A stretch of DNA of 18,984 bases from an uncultured Pelagibacteraceae bacterium (GTDB taxonomy: Bacteria > Pseudomonadota > Alphaproteobacteria > Pelagibacterales > Pelagibacteraceae). The position numbers were made by a program, and so were the translations under genes. Below are positions 17,193 to 18,984 of the stretch, one piece after another; the stretch's first letter is position 1; the number at the start of each line of letters is the position of its first letter. The notes beneath the pieces are model-generated. The model saw only the letters and a program-made list of their open reading frames with translations, was not told where the DNA came from and searched no databases. The stretch covers positions 1 to 18,984 of the forward strand of contig CACFYO010000014.1 of assembly GCA_902570545.1 (NCBI GenBank). The letters run 5' to 3'.

Positions 17193-17199
17193 TGGTAAA

Positions 17200-18624
17200 A
17201 TGAGTCAAATTGATACAAAAATTGGTCCAAAAATCAAAGCTTTTAGAAGACAGCTAGGAATTCAAGCTAACAAATTAGCGGAAGAAATGTCTATTTCACC
17301 TAGCTATTTAAATCTAATAGAGAGCGGAAAAAGAAAAATTGATGGAGACTTACTTTTAAGGGTCTGTGATAAACTTAAAATAGAGCTTTCCGATCTTACA
17401 AGCAAAACAGACATAAATCTTGAGAATAATATTTCTGAATTACTGGGTGATGAACTTTTTGAAGATCTTGATATTCTTGGACCAGAAGTAAAGGATTTGG
17501 TTAACACAAATCCAAAAATTGCTAAAGCTCTAATTAAACTAGGTGACAACTTTAAACAAAAAGATCATGAAATTTTTAATAAATTAGAAAATATTTCTGG
17601 TAAGATTATTGATGGGAGAAAAAACGCATTTCCTGGTGAAGTAATATCAGATTTTTTACAAGAAAACAAAAATTTTTTTCCAAAATTAGAGGAATTCGCT
17701 AATGAAATTTTTGAAAAAGTAAAGCAAAACAATAGAACAAGATATATTGCCTTATGTCAGTTTTTAAAAGATGAATATGGCATAACTGTAAAAGATGTAA
17801 TACCTAAAGAAGGAAAACCATTTTCAAAAATATATAAAGTAAAAGATAAAGAATTATTATTATCTGATTATCTCTCACTTGAAACTAAAAAACTTTTTGC
17901 TGCGGCACAAATTTCACAAGAAGGTGCCTCAAAAGAAATTGATGAATACCTTACTACATTTAATTTTCCAACTGAAGAGTCTAAAAAATTAACAAGGGTT
18001 GCACTTTTGAATTATTGTGGCGCTGCAATATTAATGCCTTACTCTCTTTTTCACAAGGAATGCAAAGAATTAAAATATGATTTGGAACTTTTACAAAATA
18101 CATTTGCTACTTCTTTCGAACAAGTAGCTCATAGAGTAACATGTTTACAGGATCCAAAACTTCCTGGAATACCTTTTCATTTTTTAAGAGTAGATGTTGC
18201 TGGAAATATTTCAAAAAGATTTTCATTATCAGGTATAGAGATACCAAGATACGGTGGAGCCTGTCCAAGATGGAATGTTTACTCAGCTTTTTCAAGGCCA
18301 GGCGTTATCCAAGCAGCAGTTAGCAAAATGACCAACGGGGAAAAATATGTCTGTATAGCAAAAACAGTTGAAAAGGGTGTAGGAAGATATGGACAAAAAA
18401 AAAGTATGCTGTCTATAGGTCTCGGATGTGAAGCAAAATATGCTAAAGAATTTGTATATACTGAAAATTTAGATCTCAGTGACAAAAAATCTGAATTACC
18501 TATTGGAGTATCATGTAGAACTTGTGACAGGCTTGATTGTTCACAGAGAGCTTTCCCTCCTCTTCACAAGAAATTTGATGTAGACATAAATTCTAGAGGA
18601 GTCTCTGTTTACGTAAATGAGTAA
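17200..18624 (+). CDS. ScfR/RamB-like XRE-family transcriptional regulator
   Basis: A DNA-binding regulator of the short-chain fatty acyl-CoA regulator type, whose relatives (RamB, PccR) control glyoxylate-shunt or propionyl-CoA genes. From the ATG the protein has 474 residues. An XRE helix-turn-helix occupies about 10-64, with NKLAEEMSISPSYLNLIESGKR as the recognition region. A linker follows, then the ImmA/IrrE-related core with LTRVALLNYCGAAILMPY and FATSFEQVAHRVTCLQDP. The C-terminal DUF2083-type domain has RYGGACPRWNVY and a Cys cluster CRTCDRLDCSQRAFPPL (Cys439, Cys442, Cys447). The HExxH protease motif is absent. The frame extends 13 codons upstream to a TTG (17161), but that lies within the operator and codes a low-complexity sequence, so the ATG is preferred. 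It is divergent from aceA and probably its regulator. Confidence 0.9.
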   Translation: MSQIDTKIGPKIKAFRRQLGIQANKLAEEMSISPSYLNLIESGKRKIDGDLLLRVCDKLKIELSDLTSKTDINLENNISELLGDELFEDLDILGPEVKDLVNTNPKIAKALIKLGDNFKQKDHEIFNKLENISGKIIDGRKNAFPGEVISDFLQENKNFFPKLEEFANEIFEKVKQNNRTRYIALCQFLKDEYGITVKDVIPKEGKPFSKIYKVKDKELLLSDYLSLETKKLFAAAQISQEGASKEIDEYLTTFNFPTEESKKLTRVALLNYCGAAILMPYSLFHKECKELKYDLELLQNTFATSFEQVAHRVTCLQDPKLPGIPFHFLRVDVAGNISKRFSLSGIEIPRYGGACPRWNVYSAFSRPGVIQAAVSKMTNGEKYVCIAKTVEKGVGRYGQKKSMLSIGLGCEAKYAKEFVYTENLDLSDKKSELPIGVSCRTCDRLDCSQRAFPPLHKKFDVDINSRGVSVYVNE

Positions 18625-18633
18625 ATTAAAAAA

Positions 18634-18984
18634 TTACTGCTGTTTCTGTCTTTTTTTTGAAATAAGCTTAATTAGAGAGTCTACCATTAAGTCTGAGGCT
18701 TTAAATATTTCATTTGCTTTAAATTCATGAGAAATGTTTTTTTCTTCATTTGTCTTATCTTCTATTATTATTCCTTTATCAGGTGAATTATCCTTTATAT
18801 ATATTAAAATTAACCATTCATCGTCCGAAGACTCATCCCATTTAATAAATATTTCTCCTGTCTCAAACCTTTTATCTATACATCTGAATATAGACATGTG
18901 TCTTGTAATATATCTTTTATTTAACTGAAAAACTAAACTATTAGCACTTCTATAAAAACTTTCTAAAGCAAACTCAATTTTTTG
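18634..18984 (-). CDS. Unrecognised protein, 5' end outside the window
   Basis: The minus-strand frame ending at TAA (18634-18636) is open to the right edge without a stop, giving 116 visible residues. The ATG at 18897 is therefore probably internal, because the 29 codons before it are protein-like (for example EFALESFYRSANSLVFQLNKR). The visible part has a mixed helix and strand pattern: FETGEIFIKWDESSDDEWLI and ILIYIKDNSPDKG read like beta-hairpins, followed by an acidic/lysine-rich stretch and a C-terminal helix ending in KKRQKQQ. No membrane segment or catalytic motif is seen, and I cannot assign a family. It is convergent with the regulator, with nine bases between the stop codons. Confidence 0.6.
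   Translation of the reverse strand, partial: QKIEFALESFYRSANSLVFQLNKRYITRHMSIFRCIDKRFETGEIFIKWDESSDDEWLILIYIKDNSPDKGIIIEDKTNEEKNISHEFKANEIFKASDLMVDSLIKLISKKRQKQQ

Noticed and set aside
16884..17199. Glycine riboswitch or other structured RNA in the aceA leader
   Set aside because: The stretch is filled by a small ORF and A/T-only repeat DNA; I saw no paired GC-rich stems or glycine aptamer features.

Overview
This is an AT-rich (roughly 30% GC), extremely gene-dense bacterial segment. The protein families point to a streamlined marine alphaproteobacterium of the SAR11/Pelagibacterales type: DUF2093 next to purD, the ribF-ileS-lspA-bamF order, a TIGR01459-type HAD protein, an ScfR/RamB-like regulator facing isocitrate lyase, start and stop codons that often overlap, and Lys/Asn/Ile-rich proteins. 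The taxon is inferred from gene content and composition, not from a search. No rRNA, tRNA, CRISPR, insertion sequence or prophage was seen.

Layout. Positions 1-707 hold the 3' part of a lipid A acyltransferase (lpxL). It is convergent with a 63-residue DUF2093 protein. That gene is divergent, by only 26 bp, from purD (purine synthesis) and rsmD (16S rRNA methyltransferase), which overlap by ATGA. From 2751 to 9211 a minus-strand chain of six genes overlaps or nearly abuts: HAD-IIA protein, ribF, ileS, lspA, bamF and a short pgi. It joins flavin cofactor synthesis, isoleucyl-tRNA charging, lipoprotein maturation and a lipoprotein of the outer-membrane assembly machine. A heat-shock-type promoter then drives groES-groEL, which ends at a clear rho-independent terminator. 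typA/bipA follows.

From 13223 onward come a YczE-type membrane protein (minus strand), then a secreted DUF6134-like protein translationally coupled to a DjlA-type membrane J-domain co-chaperone (plus strand). Next is a minus-strand glyoxylate-shunt group: a 53-codon small ORF not previously listed, isocitrate lyase (aceA), and a two-helix membrane protein of 96 residues. Facing it is an ScfR/RamB-like short-chain acyl-CoA-responsive regulator (17200-18624). The window ends inside an unrecognised minus-strand ORF.

The most interesting part is 15307-18624. The aceA/regulator intergenic region carries at least seven exact TTTACA/TGTAAA hexamers plus one near match, in phased direct repeats and an 18-bp perfect palindrome. 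It is probably the binding array of the divergent regulator. The array touches both the start codon of the small ORF and the start region of the regulator. With the small Cys/His/Trp-bearing protein and the small membrane protein flanking aceA, this may be an undescribed accessory module for control of the glyoxylate bypass.
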